Position numbers and translations under genes: made by a program. Source: Phytohalomonas tamaricis (GTDB lineage: Bacteria; Pseudomonadota; Gammaproteobacteria; Pseudomonadales; Halomonadaceae). From it: a stretch of 64,000 nucleotides of DNA. The notes beneath the pieces are model-generated. The model worked only from the letters and a program-made list of their open reading frames with translations. It was not told the origin of the DNA and searched no databases. Of this stretch, positions 1-9,000 are shown in pieces; within the stretch, counting starts at the first letter, position 1, and the number at the start of each line of letters is the position of its first letter. The DNA lies in contig NZ_PVRV01000020.1 in the NCBI RefSeq assembly GCF_003012345.1, forward strand, positions 898,983 through 962,982. Direction: 5' to 3'.

Positions 1-1
1 C

Positions 2-1213
2 GGCTACCGCCTCGGTCGACGCCTGTATGAAGCGCGCAAGGAACTGTGCCGCTCGATGAACCTGCGCGCGATTCTCGCCGGCGGCCGGGTGCCCAACTAT
101 TACGAGCATGCCGATGAATTGACGGCGACGCAGTATATCGACAAGGTCTCACGCAAGGAGATCTACGACCCGATTCTGTCGTTTCAGCTCGCCAATGATT
201 TCCTGGTCAAGCGTCTGCTGCGCAAGTATTTGCCTGAAGATGAGCGCTCAATGGGCTATGCGACATTGCTTGAGTGGAACAACATTCTGTTCGAGCCGGC
301 TGAGCGTGTCCTGCAGTCACGCAAGACCGAAGTGCGTGTCGGCGCGGTGCAGTGGCAGATGCGTGAATTTGCCTCGGTCGAGCAGGTGCTGCAGCAGGTC
401 GAGTTCTATGTCGATGCGATCGCCGATTACCAGAGCGATTTCGCTGTCTTCCCGGAGCTGTTCAATACACCGTTGATGGGCTTGACTGACCAGTCCGACC
501 AGGTCAAGGCAATCCATTTCCTGGCCGGTTTCACCGAGCGTTTCAAGACTGAAATCTCGCGCATGGCGGTGTCCTATAATATCAACATCATTGCCGGATC
601 GATGGTCGAAGAAGGCGAGGACGGCAAGCTCTACAACGTCTCCTATCTCTGCCATCGCGACGGCGAGATCGATCGTCAGGCCAAGCTGCACATCACGCCG
701 CAGGAGCGTCGTGACTGGGTGGTCGAGGGTGGCGATGCGCTGCAGGTATTTGAGACCGATGCCGGACGGATCGGCATCCTGATCTGCTACGACGTTGAAT
801 TCCCCGAGCTGCCGCGCCTGCTGGCCGAGCAGGACATGGACATTCTGTTCGTGCCATTCTGGACCGATACCAAGAACAGTTATCTGCGCGTGCGCCACTG
901 TGCCCAGGCGCGGGCGATCGAGAACGAATGTTATGTCGTGGTCTGCGGCAGCGTGGGTAACGTACCATCGATCGAGAACCTCGATGTGCAGTACGCCCAG
1001 TCATCGGTATTCTCGCCGTCGGATTTCGCCTTCCCACACGACGCGGTAATGTCGGAAACCACGCCCAACACCGAGATGCTGATGTTCTCCGATCTCGACC
1101 TGCGCCGTCTGCGCGTGGTCAGAAGCGAAGGGTCAGTGACCAACCTGAAAGACCGCCGCAAGGATCTTTTCGATCTGCGCTGGCGCGACTGGTCGCTGAA
1201 AGCCGGCTGCTGA
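2..1213 (+). CDS. GNAT acetyltransferase / carbon-nitrogen hydrolase fusion (5' partial)
   Basis: The reading frame is open to the left edge, so the true start lies outside the window and the ATG at 56 is internal. The visible protein begins with the tail of a GNAT acetyltransferase domain (GYRLGRRLYEARKEL), then a linker, then a complete nitrilase-fold hydrolase. The nitrilase triad is readable: Glu in FPELF, Lys in AKLHITP and Cys in ICYDVEFPE. This two-domain layout is a known bacterial family annotated as bifunctional GNAT/carbon-nitrogen hydrolase. The substrate is unknown; hydrolysis of an amide or nitrile is expected from the fold. The next gene starts 22 nt downstream on the same strand, so the two may share a transcript. 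Confidence 0.88.
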   Translation, partial: GYRLGRRLYEARKELCRSMNLRAILAGGRVPNYYEHADELTATQYIDKVSRKEIYDPILSFQLANDFLVKRLLRKYLPEDERSMGYATLLEWNNILFEPAERVLQSRKTEVRVGAVQWQMREFASVEQVLQQVEFYVDAIADYQSDFAVFPELFNTPLMGLTDQSDQVKAIHFLAGFTERFKTEISRMAVSYNINIIAGSMVEEGEDGKLYNVSYLCHRDGEIDRQAKLHITPQERRDWVVEGGDALQVFETDAGRIGILICYDVEFPELPRLLAEQDMDILFVPFWTDTKNSYLRVRHCAQARAIENECYVVVCGSVGNVPSIENLDVQYAQSSVFSPSDFAFPHDAVMSETTPNTEMLMFSDLDLRRLRVVRSEGSVTNLKDRRKDLFDLRWRDWSLKAGC

Positions 1214-1235
1214 GGCTCAGAGAGCATGAGACGGC

Positions 1236-2012
1236 ATGGGCTGGCTTAAGGACTTAAAACGGCGGCACGACGTGGGCCGCCATCCCTTCCCCGAGCAGGC
1301 ATGGCGCGAGGCAATCTCGCGTCTGCCAATACTCGCCGGTCTTGACGATGCCCAGCAGAGGCGACTTGGCGAGCGGGCCTGGCGCTTGCTGCATCGGCTG
1401 CGGCTGACACTGCCGCCCGGGCTCGATTGGGGCTGGCGTGAACGGCTGGGGATCGCGGCCCAAGTCAGCCTGATGACGCTTGAATGGCGCGAGGATGATG
1501 CCGTTTCAGCCTTCACCAATGTCCATGAAATCGTCATCGTGCCGGACGCCTTCCGGCGTCGGGTCGAGGAGATGGATGAGACCGGTGTGGTTCATGAGTT
1601 CGACGACGAGCGGGTGGGTGAGACGTCCTATCAAGGACCGGTGGTGCTGTCGCTGACCGATATCGAGCACAGCGGTAACTGGGCGGGGTTCAATGTCATC
1701 ATCCATGAGTTCAGCCACAAGCTCGACATGGGCAACTCGATGGATGTTGATGGCTTCCCGCCGCTACCGCGTGACATGTCGGCCAAGGAGTGGCACCGCA
1801 TTTATACCGCCGTGTGGGACGATCTACAGGCACACCTTGAACGCGGCGAGCCGACGCCGATCGATGGTTACGCCGCCACTCACCCCGGTGAATGCTTCGC
1901 GGTGACGTGTGAATATTTCTTCAGCGCACCAGACGAGCTCGCCGCCGCCTATCCCGAGCTCTATGCCCTGCTCGGGCGCTACTTCCGCCAAGACCCGCTG
2001 GCACGGCTGTGA
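1236..2012 (+). CDS. mtfA: MtfA-family zinc metallopeptidase (M90)
   Basis: The 258-residue protein carries the zincin motif HEFSH at residues 157-161, followed by KLDMGNS. The likely third zinc ligand lies in ECFAVTCEYFF near residue 219. The length and the order of these motifs match MtfA (YeeI), a cytosolic peptidase. In E. coli MtfA binds the Mlc repressor and so affects glucose PTS expression; whether that role exists here is unknown. There is no signal peptide. It follows the nitrilase fusion gene after 22 nt. The stop is followed at once by broken gene fragments. Confidence 0.88.
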   Translation: MGWLKDLKRRHDVGRHPFPEQAWREAISRLPILAGLDDAQQRRLGERAWRLLHRLRLTLPPGLDWGWRERLGIAAQVSLMTLEWREDDAVSAFTNVHEIVIVPDAFRRRVEEMDETGVVHEFDDERVGETSYQGPVVLSLTDIEHSGNWAGFNVIIHEFSHKLDMGNSMDVDGFPPLPRDMSAKEWHRIYTAVWDDLQAHLERGEPTPIDGYAATHPGECFAVTCEYFFSAPDELAAAYPELYALLGRYFRQDPLARL

Positions 2013-2049
2013 GCGCGGGGGCGGTGCGCGCGGTCATGTTTCCTGCGTA

Positions 2050-2115
2050 CTGAAGGAAGGCATCGGCGTGATCGACAGCTCCGTCGCCGGCCTCGGTGGC
2101 TACCCGTATGCCCCG
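2050..2115 (+). pseudogene. HMG-CoA lyase remnant (about 22 residues)
   Basis: Translated in one frame this stretch reads LKEGIGVIDSSVAGLGGYPYAP. It matches the signature loop of hydroxymethylglutaryl-CoA lyase (DSSVAGLGGCPYA). The active-site Cys of the family is Tyr here, and nothing upstream or downstream continues the protein. I read it as a shred left by deletion or recombination. The match is short but specific. Confidence 0.6.
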
Positions 2116-2117
2116 CC

Positions 2118-2162
2118 AACTTCCAATAGCTTTTCTTTGAGATACTGGTTGATTCCTGACAT
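2118..2162 (-). pseudogene. 5' stub of a lost minus-strand gene
   Basis: On the minus strand an AGGAG box (2168-2173) lies about six bases before an ATG at 2162, and the reading begins MSGINQYLKEKLLEVGG. It then runs straight into the HMG-CoA lyase shred, so it looks like the first 15 or so codons of a gene whose body is gone. The stub and its upstream DNA are AT-rich, like the VRR-NUC gene next to them. I do not recognise the protein. Confidence 0.3.
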
Positions 2163-2399
2163 AAATTCTCCTTTTTTTGCCAAGAGCGCACCAATCTATT
2201 TACTTCCCGCCCCCATGTGAAATAGAGACCGCAACCTCGCCGTTTTTGGCCTTTGCGCGTCAATTGGCGGTACGCTCTCTCTTTGCCGAACGCTAAGAAA
2301 GTAAAATATAATTCTCGCAATAAGCCGCCTATTTAAGAATGGCAGCGAGTAAATGGTTCGGCTTGATTCGCTGGTTAGAAAGAAGTCCCCGACTGAGTC

Positions 2400-2885
2400 C
2401 TACGGCGCCACCTCATCAAGCTGAATAATTCTGACTCTCCGGCCGGTCATTTTTTCTAGCTGTTCATGCATAACGATTTGGTTTTCTTTCAAAGTATCGG
2501 CGAGGCCTTTCACCTCACAAAAGAACCACTCCCCTGTCTGGGGACAAAAAGAAAACAAATCCGGATGACCTGACGGCGCACTCATCAAATAATCAAAAAC
2601 CGGCTCGGGAACCAGCTCGGAAAATAAACGAAGCTTTCTTGGATGGCTTTTGGCGCAATATTTTTCCATCAAGCTAACATAACCCGTGGATTCGTAGAGC
2701 AGCACCGAACTTAGCCACTCAAAGAAGTGGTATTTTCGCTGATGCTCGGTCGTGAGAATCCTGACATCATCAGAGTCAAATAAATCCGGATATCTTTTGA
2801 CCCACTCTTCGCTCAGCTCTCCTGTCCGAAATTTTTCCCGCCTTTCTGGGTGAAACACAAAAACAAAGTCTGAATCACGGCTCAT
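2400..2885 (-). CDS. VRR-NUC domain protein
   Basis: The 161-residue protein ends in a VRR-NUC type nuclease core: GHPDLFSF, then EVKG followed by KENQIVMHEQL. These supply the Asp and the Glu-x-Lys of the PD-(D/E)XK fold. VRR-NUC domains occur in restriction-like enzymes, phage proteins and FAN1; stand-alone copies are usually uncharacterised. The N-terminal 80 residues have no motif I recognise. The gene is clearly more AT-rich than the flanking DNA, uses codons such as AAA and TTT freely, and has no partner gene, which suggests horizontal acquisition. A weak AGAGAG box precedes the ATG at 2885. Confidence 0.7.
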   Translation of the reverse strand: MSRDSDFVFVFHPERREKFRTGELSEEWVKRYPDLFDSDDVRILTTEHQRKYHFFEWLSSVLLYESTGYVSLMEKYCAKSHPRKLRLFSELVPEPVFDYLMSAPSGHPDLFSFCPQTGEWFFCEVKGLADTLKENQIVMHEQLEKMTGRRVRIIQLDEVAP

Positions 2886-3272
2886 TGTTGCTCTCTACTA
2901 TTTTTAACGCTTGCATAATGGACTAGTTTATAGCGCCAGCGGAAAACCAAAGCTGATGGATCGGGAGGAGGCCACTATGCGAGGGGAAACGCTACCGCCC
3001 CTACCCTGCAAGCACTGATCGTTCTATCAATCGCCTGCGATAGTCCTTGGTTACTCGTATACCTCTAGCATCATCGGCAGAACCTTATATGCCCTAAATA
3101 ATCCCCTGATCCAGAAAGAAAAATCCCATTTCATCACTGATAAATAATGCTCCACGGCATTGATTCGCCGCGACTATCTTGAAAACGACACTCGTATTGC
3201 GCCTAGAATGGAGGCCATCCTCTCGCGCCGGACACAATCAAATCTCAACGCTCCATTAAGGAGGCTTATCTC
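2886..3272. other. intergenic stretch without a convincing gene
   Basis: This 387-nt stretch has no supported ORF. Near its right end a possible promoter (TTGAAA near 3178, TAGAAT near 3206, 19-nt spacing) and a strong AAGGAGG box at 3258-3264 lead into the ATG at 3273, so it is probably the old upstream region of the lost redoxin gene. Confidence 0.4.
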
Positions 3273-3318
3273 ATGTCTCTGACGCCTTCCAGCATGATCG
3301 AACTGGGCTCTCCCCTGC
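3273..3318 (+). pseudogene. redoxin-family N-terminal stub
   Basis: After the AAGGAGG box the reading starts MSLTPSSMIELGSPLP. This resembles the N-terminus of thioredoxin-like AhpC/TSA proteins, which often begin M-LTPS-M--LG-PAP. At about 3317 the sequence switches into a fabF fragment in another frame, so the rest of the gene is missing. The family call rests on 16 residues. Confidence 0.4.
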
Positions 3319-3944
3319 CGCGCTCTCTACCGAGCAGGACGATCCCGCTAAGGCTTCACGTCCCTTCGACCGGGCACGTAACGGCTTCGTCATGGGCGAA
3401 GGCGCAGGGTTGCTGGTGATCGAGAGCCTGGCCCATGCCGAGGCGCGCGGGGCAACACCGATGGCCATCCTCAGTGGCTATGGCACCAGCGCCGATGCCT
3501 ACCACATCACCGCCGGCCGGGAAAACGGCGCCGGGGTCGCGGTGGCCATCCGCGCAGCGCTGAAGATGGCGGGGCTTTCTCCCGAGGCTATCGGCCATAT
3601 CAATGCCCACGCCACTTCTACGCCGGTGGGGGACCGGGCCGAGATCGCCGCCCTGCGCAATGCCTTTGGCGAGGCCCTTCCCGGCATCCCGATTTCCGCG
3701 ACCAAGTCGGCCACTGGCCATCTGCTCGGTGCCGCCGGTAGCGTGGAGAGTATCTTCTTCCCCCTGGCGCTGATGCACGACCGTCTCCCCCGAGCCTGAA
3801 TCTGGAAAACGTCGACGACGACACGCAGGACCTGGACTTCGTCTCGCGGGTGGCACCGAACACCTTTCCCGGCACGTGCTGTGCAACGGGTTCGGGTTCG
3901 GTTTCGGCGGGGTGAATGCCGCGCTGATCCTCAGCAAGGTGTAA
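3317..3944 (+). pseudogene. fabF remnant: C-terminal half of beta-ketoacyl-ACP synthase II
   Basis: From 3317 the frame reads AALSTEQDDPAKASRPFDRARN and continues to 3799 as a clear FabF C-terminal half. The two catalytic histidine motifs survive (NAHATSTPVGD and KSATGHLLGAAG). The N-terminal half with the active-site Cys is absent. A one-base loss in the C run near 3787 breaks the frame. The next frame gives PPSLNLENVDDD, and a further shift near 3870 restores the C-terminus GGVNAALILSKV with a stop at 3942-3944. It therefore has a 5' truncation and at least two frameshifts, and cannot encode a working synthase. Confidence 0.85.
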
Positions 3945-4095
3945 GGATGCGGCGAGTGTCAAAACACCCTGTCAGGCGCTAACCAGCAGATCCGCCGGGA
4001 CGCCTGGGCCTGGTGCATCCCGGCAGTCCGATGGGGGCAGGCGTGCCCCTTTTCCTGCCTCAGAAAGGAGAATCGAGAATTACCGTGTGCCTCCT

Positions 4096-5226
4096 TTAAC
4101 TCGGCGTGGGCGCATTCTGCGCGATCAGCCCTTCATTTTTCAGCGTCTGCCAGAATTCGGCCGGAATCTTGGCTGTCATTGACTGGTAGTTCTGCCGCGC
4201 CTGCTCGGCGTCGCGGGCACCAGGAATGGTCGCGGCAACCACGTCCGGCGCAGCGGTGAACTGCAACGCGGCGGTACGCAGGTCGGTACCGTGATCGCGG
4301 GCAATACGGCTCAAGCGCTCGCGCTGCTCGCGGTAGCCGTCGGGAATATCAGTGCTGTACATCCAGTGATTGGTGCCGGCGAGGAAGCCCGAACCGAGCG
4401 GCGCGCCGATGACCAGTGAGACATCATTGTCACGGCACTTGGGGAATAGCCGATTGAGCGCATCCTCGTGCTTGATCAGCGTGTATTGGGTGGCCTGGAG
4501 AATCACGTCGGGGTCGGCATTGTCGATGGCGGCAAGGCTCGGCTCGATATCGTTGACGCCCATGCCCCAGCCACCAATGATGCCCTCTTCACGCATCCGC
4601 GTCAGCTCGGGCATTGCGCCCTTGAGTGCAGTATCGAGATACTTCTTCCAGTCATCTCCCATGTCCTCGTTGCTCGGCGCCAGGTCGTGAATGTAGACCA
4701 GATCGATCTTGGGGACACCGAGACGCTGCAGGCTATCTTCTACCGAACGACGTACCCCGGCAGCCGTGTAGTCGTAGCGATAATTGAAGTTGATATCACC
4801 ATGCCAGATATTGATGCTGTCTACCGAGGCATCAGGAATCAGCAGACGCCCGACCTTGGTCGAGAGCACATACTCTTGCGGTGGCTTGCCATCGAGAAAA
4901 TGCCCCAATCGGCGCTCGGACAGGCCAAGCCCGTACCATGGGGATGTGTCGAAATAACGTACTCCGCTGGCCCAGGAGGCTTCAAGCATCGCCTCGGCCT
5001 GCTCGTCCGGCGTCACCTTGAACATGTTGCCTAATTGAGTCCCACCCACGCCAAACCTGTGCTCAGGGGGGAAAAGCTTGGAAGCCAGCGGTGGATTACT
5101 GGGCAGTGTTGAAGCAACGCAATTGTTGTCACCCTCTGGGTGCTTTTCAGCAGCCATCAAGCGTGGCGCAGCGGTCGCGGCGGCAGCCAGAGCGGCGCCG
5201 GCCAGAAAATCTCGACGGTTGGGCAT
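4096..5226 (-). CDS. Tat-exported aldo/keto reductase
   Basis: The 376-residue protein opens with a twin-arginine signal (NRRDFLAGAALAAAATAAP), so it is probably folded in the cytoplasm and sent to the periplasm. The aldo/keto reductase tetrad is visible: Asp93 and Tyr98 in FDTSPWYG, Lys124 in STKVGR and His in YIHDL near 175. The sequence around LGLSERRLGHFL is like the D-threo-aldose 1-dehydrogenase branch, but the substrate is uncertain. A good AGGAG box sits before the ATG at 5226. The LysR gene upstream reads the same way, 156 nt away, and may control it. Confidence 0.85.
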   Translation of the reverse strand: MPNRRDFLAGAALAAAATAAPRLMAAEKHPEGDNNCVASTLPSNPPLASKLFPPEHRFGVGGTQLGNMFKVTPDEQAEAMLEASWASGVRYFDTSPWYGLGLSERRLGHFLDGKPPQEYVLSTKVGRLLIPDASVDSINIWHGDINFNYRYDYTAAGVRRSVEDSLQRLGVPKIDLVYIHDLAPSNEDMGDDWKKYLDTALKGAMPELTRMREEGIIGGWGMGVNDIEPSLAAIDNADPDVILQATQYTLIKHEDALNRLFPKCRDNDVSLVIGAPLGSGFLAGTNHWMYSTDIPDGYREQRERLSRIARDHGTDLRTAALQFTAAPDVVAATIPGARDAEQARQNYQSMTAKIPAEFWQTLKNEGLIAQNAPTPS

Positions 5227-5382
5227 GCTTTTCTCCTGTGACAGGGTGTGGCAAAAGCAGCATCATGGCTGGTGATTGAAAAGTCTGGGTCACTCTCGTG
5301 CGATTTGCCAGTTACGCTCGAAAATCTCGCCTGTCATCTATCTGAAGCGCAGCAGTCGCTGTGTTGCATGGCATGATTCTCG

Positions 5383-6267
5383 TCAGGTAGATTCCGTTGC
5401 GGCCAAGTCCGATCCGGCCAGCCAGTCCCATACCGTCGCGGCCACGTCGCGCAGCTCACGCCTTGCCGGCCGCACCAGCCAGAAGCCCTCTTGCGTTGGC
5501 AGAGTCCGCGTAAACGGCGCAACCAACTCGTCGCGCTCGCCCACCAGACGACGATGAACTAGCGCGACGCCGCAGCCATACGCTGCCAGGCGCAGCGTCA
5601 TGACCTGAGTATCGCAGATCAAACGCTGGCACTGCTCTTCCAGCCCTTTTACACCAGCAACGTCAAGCCATGCCGGCCAGCCGAGCGCGAAGCCGGCGGC
5701 GTGCAACAACGTATGACCCACGAGATCAGCGGGCGCATGTAGCGTCTTGGCCACTTCAGGGGCGCAGACCGGCGTCATTATTTCCTCTCCGAGCGAGTGC
5801 ACCACGACATCGCTCCATTCACCACGCCCATAGCGAATCTCGACATCGGCATCCTCGAGCCCGAACTGCTGTGACCAGACGGCGGTGACGATCCTCAGAT
5901 CTATCTCAGGATGAGCATGATGAAATTGACACAGCCTTGGCGCCAGCCAGTACTGCTGTACGCCAGGCGTAGCGCGAATTGTCACCGGTGCACCGAGTTC
6001 GGGGCCAAACACCTCGGAGGTGCCTTCTTCCAGACGCGCAAAGGCATTCTGGATGCTGGGCAGCCAGGCGCGACCAGCATCGGAAAGTTCAAGGCTACGC
6101 GGATGACGGATGAATAATGCCTGCCCCAGCCGCCCCTCAAGCAGGCGAATGCGCTGGCTGATCGCCGATTGCGTTACCCCTAGCTCATCCCCCGCGGCGG
6201 TAAAGCTGAGGTGGCGAGCGGCGGCTTCGAAAGCCTGCATCCAAGCCAGCGGTGGCAAACGACGCAT
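5383..6267 (-). CDS. LysR-family regulator, GcvA-like
   Basis: This 294-residue protein has an N-terminal winged helix-turn-helix (ARHLSFTAAGDELGVTQSAI, residues about 16-35) followed by a LysR effector-binding domain. The opening RRLPPLAWMQAFEAAARH is typical of the GcvA/AmpR-like branch of LysR proteins. An AGGAG box lies just before the ATG. It sits upstream of the Tat-exported reductase on the same strand; co-regulation is inferred. It is unlikely to be the true GcvA, since no glycine cleavage genes are near. Confidence 0.85.
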   Translation of the reverse strand: MRRLPPLAWMQAFEAAARHLSFTAAGDELGVTQSAISQRIRLLEGRLGQALFIRHPRSLELSDAGRAWLPSIQNAFARLEEGTSEVFGPELGAPVTIRATPGVQQYWLAPRLCQFHHAHPEIDLRIVTAVWSQQFGLEDADVEIRYGRGEWSDVVVHSLGEEIMTPVCAPEVAKTLHAPADLVGHTLLHAAGFALGWPAWLDVAGVKGLEEQCQRLICDTQVMTLRLAAYGCGVALVHRRLVGERDELVAPFTRTLPTQEGFWLVRPARRELRDVAATVWDWLAGSDLAATEST

Positions 6268-6961
6268 GAAAGGCTCCTGAGGTCATAACCGTATGGATTA
6301 CACGCCCATTAGTTAGACTTGGGCTTAGAGGTCAGGTTAGCCGTTTGTCGAACACGTTTTCAATCGTCATCCTGTGCACAACTCTGAACGGGTCGAAGCA
6401 TGGTATGCGGCCTGTCGAGGCTTCTGGCCATGCCTAAGTGCTGCACGCTTCAGGGCGAAATTCTCGCTGACGCCAGGTTAGATGATCGCTTTCAGCCACC
6501 GTCGCGTGAGGCAACCTCGGACCGAAACAGCTTCGCTGGTTACCAGACACCCCTGCAACGGTAGTGACCGCCCGCAGCGCATCGAACAGACTGGCGCACG
6601 GATCAATCGAGAGGACATGCCACGAGCAATCACACAGAACATCACGTAGCGATGAAGAAGATAACGTTGCTCAACGCTTCGCTACGCCGGCAATACAAAG
6701 AAAAGCAAACAAGGACATGCCGTCACGGCCAGTAGCGTATGCTTTCTGAAAGACGGTTTAACTATCGGCGTGTCGTTAGCGGATTGTCCTATGGGCCGCG
6801 AACCCATGCCTGTAAGAGATTTCGGAAAGAGAACGGGTGACGCTTGGGGGTAATCATGAATCACCGAGGGACAATCAGTGCAGCGCACCCGTAGCAGTAT
6901 GTAGTTGAAGCGCATTCAACCACTGACTAGACTCCATTTCCTTTATCTGCGGAGACTCGCC
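6268..6961. other. long intergenic stretch
   Basis: This stretch of nearly 700 nt holds no supported gene. Short open frames inside it have no ribosome site or recognisable product. It must contain the promoters of the two diverging neighbours. I see no RNA gene in it. Confidence 0.4.
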
Positions 6962-7636
6962 ATGCCAAGACGGCTTTGGCTGTTGGTTCTGATCGTTGTT
7001 GTGATGGCCGTGCTGGGAGGGGTTTGGCAATGGTTGGCGATGGGTGACAATCTGACGCCCGAAACATTACAAAACGTACTGGCCGAGACAATGTATTTGC
7101 GCAATACCGTCTGGGCGCCGATGGTATTGATGGTCATTTATGTCGTGGCATCGATTGTGGTGTTTCCGTTGACGATCCTGGTCGGTACCACGGGTCTGAT
7201 TTTTGGTCCCTGGCTGGGTCTGGCCTATGGCTTGACGGGCACCATGCTCGCCTCGATGAGCACTTACTGGCTGGGCCGAAAACTTGGCCGCGACACGCTG
7301 GTACGTTACGGCGGGCAGCGCATCAACAAACTGGCCGATGCCTTGGCCAACCGTGGCATTCGTACCATGATCGTCTTCAATCTGCTGCCCTTGGCGCCCT
7401 TCACGTTTACCAACATGATCGCCGGCGCCTGCCATCTACGTTTTCGCGCTTACATGATTGGCTCATTTATCGGTATTTTGCCGGGACTTGCCGCCGTGAC
7501 TGTCGCGGGCAGTCAGTTGGGTAGTCTTTTGCAGACCAGCAGTCTCAGTAATGTGCTGTTAGCAGCAGGTGCCGTTGCCGTCGCCGCTGCCGTATTACTG
7601 ACGCTGCGCCATCTCGCCCAGCGTCGTGAATCGTAA
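6962..7636 (+). CDS. TVP38/TMEM64 (SNARE-associated, DedA-superfamily) membrane protein
   Basis: The protein of about 224 residues has an N-terminal hydrophobic helix, then the conserved VTT domain: VFPLTILVGTTGLIFGPWLG, the Lys/Arg-rich segment after STYWLGRKLGRD, and a second re-entrant segment LLPLAPFTFTNMIAG. Family members are thought to act as lipid scramblases or transporters. I chose the ATG at 6962, which has a GGAGA-like box, over an upstream TTG at 6905. It converges on the glycosyltransferase gene 41 nt away. Confidence 0.82.
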   Translation: MPRRLWLLVLIVVVMAVLGGVWQWLAMGDNLTPETLQNVLAETMYLRNTVWAPMVLMVIYVVASIVVFPLTILVGTTGLIFGPWLGLAYGLTGTMLASMSTYWLGRKLGRDTLVRYGGQRINKLADALANRGIRTMIVFNLLPLAPFTFTNMIAGACHLRFRAYMIGSFIGILPGLAAVTVAGSQLGSLLQTSSLSNVLLAAGAVAVAAAVLLTLRHLAQRRES

Positions 7637-7677
7637 TCACGAACGGTGAGGACAGCTTAGCGAGCCGGCAGAATCGC

Positions 7678-9000
7678 TTAGTCGCCTGACAGTTCAACCT
7701 TGATGCTGCTGTGATGGGGAGTTCGCGAAAACATATCCTTTATTACCGATCCACGATGGCGCAGTAGTTGCCACTCGGCTTCCAATCGGCTTCTTGCCAT
7801 AGTCCAGGCGCTGGCCTCATCGAAAGCATCTTCTCGTGGCTCGCCATGTACCTTGAGTACGCTCTGGTAAACGTCAAGGCAGCGGCTGGCACACGTTTGT
7901 TGATCGTAAAGCCGCGCTCGCTGCGATGAGCCTTCGCTAAGGCGGCGATGCACCTCGGGGTCGAGCATGCGCTCAAGGGCCGCGATGAATGTCTCCTCAT
8001 CTTCCTTGGGTAGCAGAAAGCCGTTTTGATTATTTTCAACGACTTCACGTACCCCCGAGGCATTGAGTGCCACGACAGGCAGCCCCGCGGCCATCGCTTC
8101 CGCCACGACCATTCCCTGAGTTTCACTATGCGACGCAAAGACGAAGGTATCCATTGCCCGGTAAGCATCTACCAGCTCGCGACCGTTGAGCACGCCGGTA
8201 AAGTGTACTCGGTCGGCGACGCCTGCTTGCTGGGCATGCTTCAGCATTGCCTTGCGCGCCTCCCCTTCGCCGACTACCAGAAAATGGGCACTTTGTGTGC
8301 GCGTCAAAAAACGGCACATGGCACGGGTCAGAAAGGGCAAGTTCTTTTCCTGAGCGAGACGGCCAACATGACCAAACACATGGACGTCATCAGCCAGTCC
8401 CAGGCGATTTCGCCAAACCTGTCTGTCGCCGCTGGAAAAATACTCGGTATTAACGCCGCTAGGCACCACATGCAACGGCGTCGTGACCCCGCGCTCGATC
8501 AACAGATCACGAATGCTTTCACTCGGCGCGATCACGGCATCGCACATATCGGTAAACCCGGTCGCCAGCGCAATTGCAAAGCGTTGCATGGTTGGGGAGT
8601 TACCCGGCACATAATGGGTGTAGTGCTCATAAAGCGTATGGTGAGTGAACACCAGGGGCAGCCGATAGGTCTGGGCAATACGCGCTGCCGTATCGCCGAG
8701 CAAGAAGGGATGATTGGCATGAATGATTTGCGGACGGAACTCACGAATCCGTTCATGCAGCCCACTCGGTACCAGCACAGGCACTGAAAAGTCACTGCCG
8801 TTGAAATGTTGCATCGCCGGCACACGGAACACCTGCGGCTCATGCTCGGGCTGCCCTGCAAGCGCTGGCGCCACAACCAGAACACGATGCCCTTGACGTT
8901 CAAGCTGCTCGTGAAGGCGCTGAACGGACTCGCTCACACCGCCCACGATAGGACGATAAGTGTTGGTGAACATGAGGATGTTCAAATTCCTGTCTCCCAC
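7678..9000 (-). CDS. GT4-family glycosyltransferase
   Basis: The N-terminal domain starts LNILMFTNTYRPIVGGVSES, the glycine-rich acceptor-side loop of GT-B enzymes. The C-terminal half has the donor-binding region (GHVGRLAQEKN, then SHSETQGMVVAEAMAAGLPV with the EX7E-type motif). It resembles mannosyl/glucosyl transferases that act on diacylglycerol or phosphatidylinositol-type lipids, so glycolipid synthesis is a fair guess, not proven. The frame opens with GTG at 9000; a TTG at 8985 behind GGGAG gives the more usual start MNILMF. Confidence 0.85.
   Translation of the reverse strand: MGDRNLNILMFTNTYRPIVGGVSESVQRLHEQLERQGHRVLVVAPALAGQPEHEPQVFRVPAMQHFNGSDFSVPVLVPSGLHERIREFRPQIIHANHPFLLGDTAARIAQTYRLPLVFTHHTLYEHYTHYVPGNSPTMQRFAIALATGFTDMCDAVIAPSESIRDLLIERGVTTPLHVVPSGVNTEYFSSGDRQVWRNRLGLADDVHVFGHVGRLAQEKNLPFLTRAMCRFLTRTQSAHFLVVGEGEARKAMLKHAQQAGVADRVHFTGVLNGRELVDAYRAMDTFVFASHSETQGMVVAEAMAAGLPVVALNASGVREVVENNQNGFLLPKEDEETFIAALERMLDPEVHRRLSEGSSQRARLYDQQTCASRCLDVYQSVLKVHGEPREDAFDEASAWTMARSRLEAEWQLLRHRGSVIKDMFSRTPHHSSIKVELSGD

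Noticed and set aside
8026..8787. 253-residue open frame on the plus strand
   Set aside because: It is antisense to the glycosyltransferase gene, which has clear family motifs. No start signal or domain is seen.
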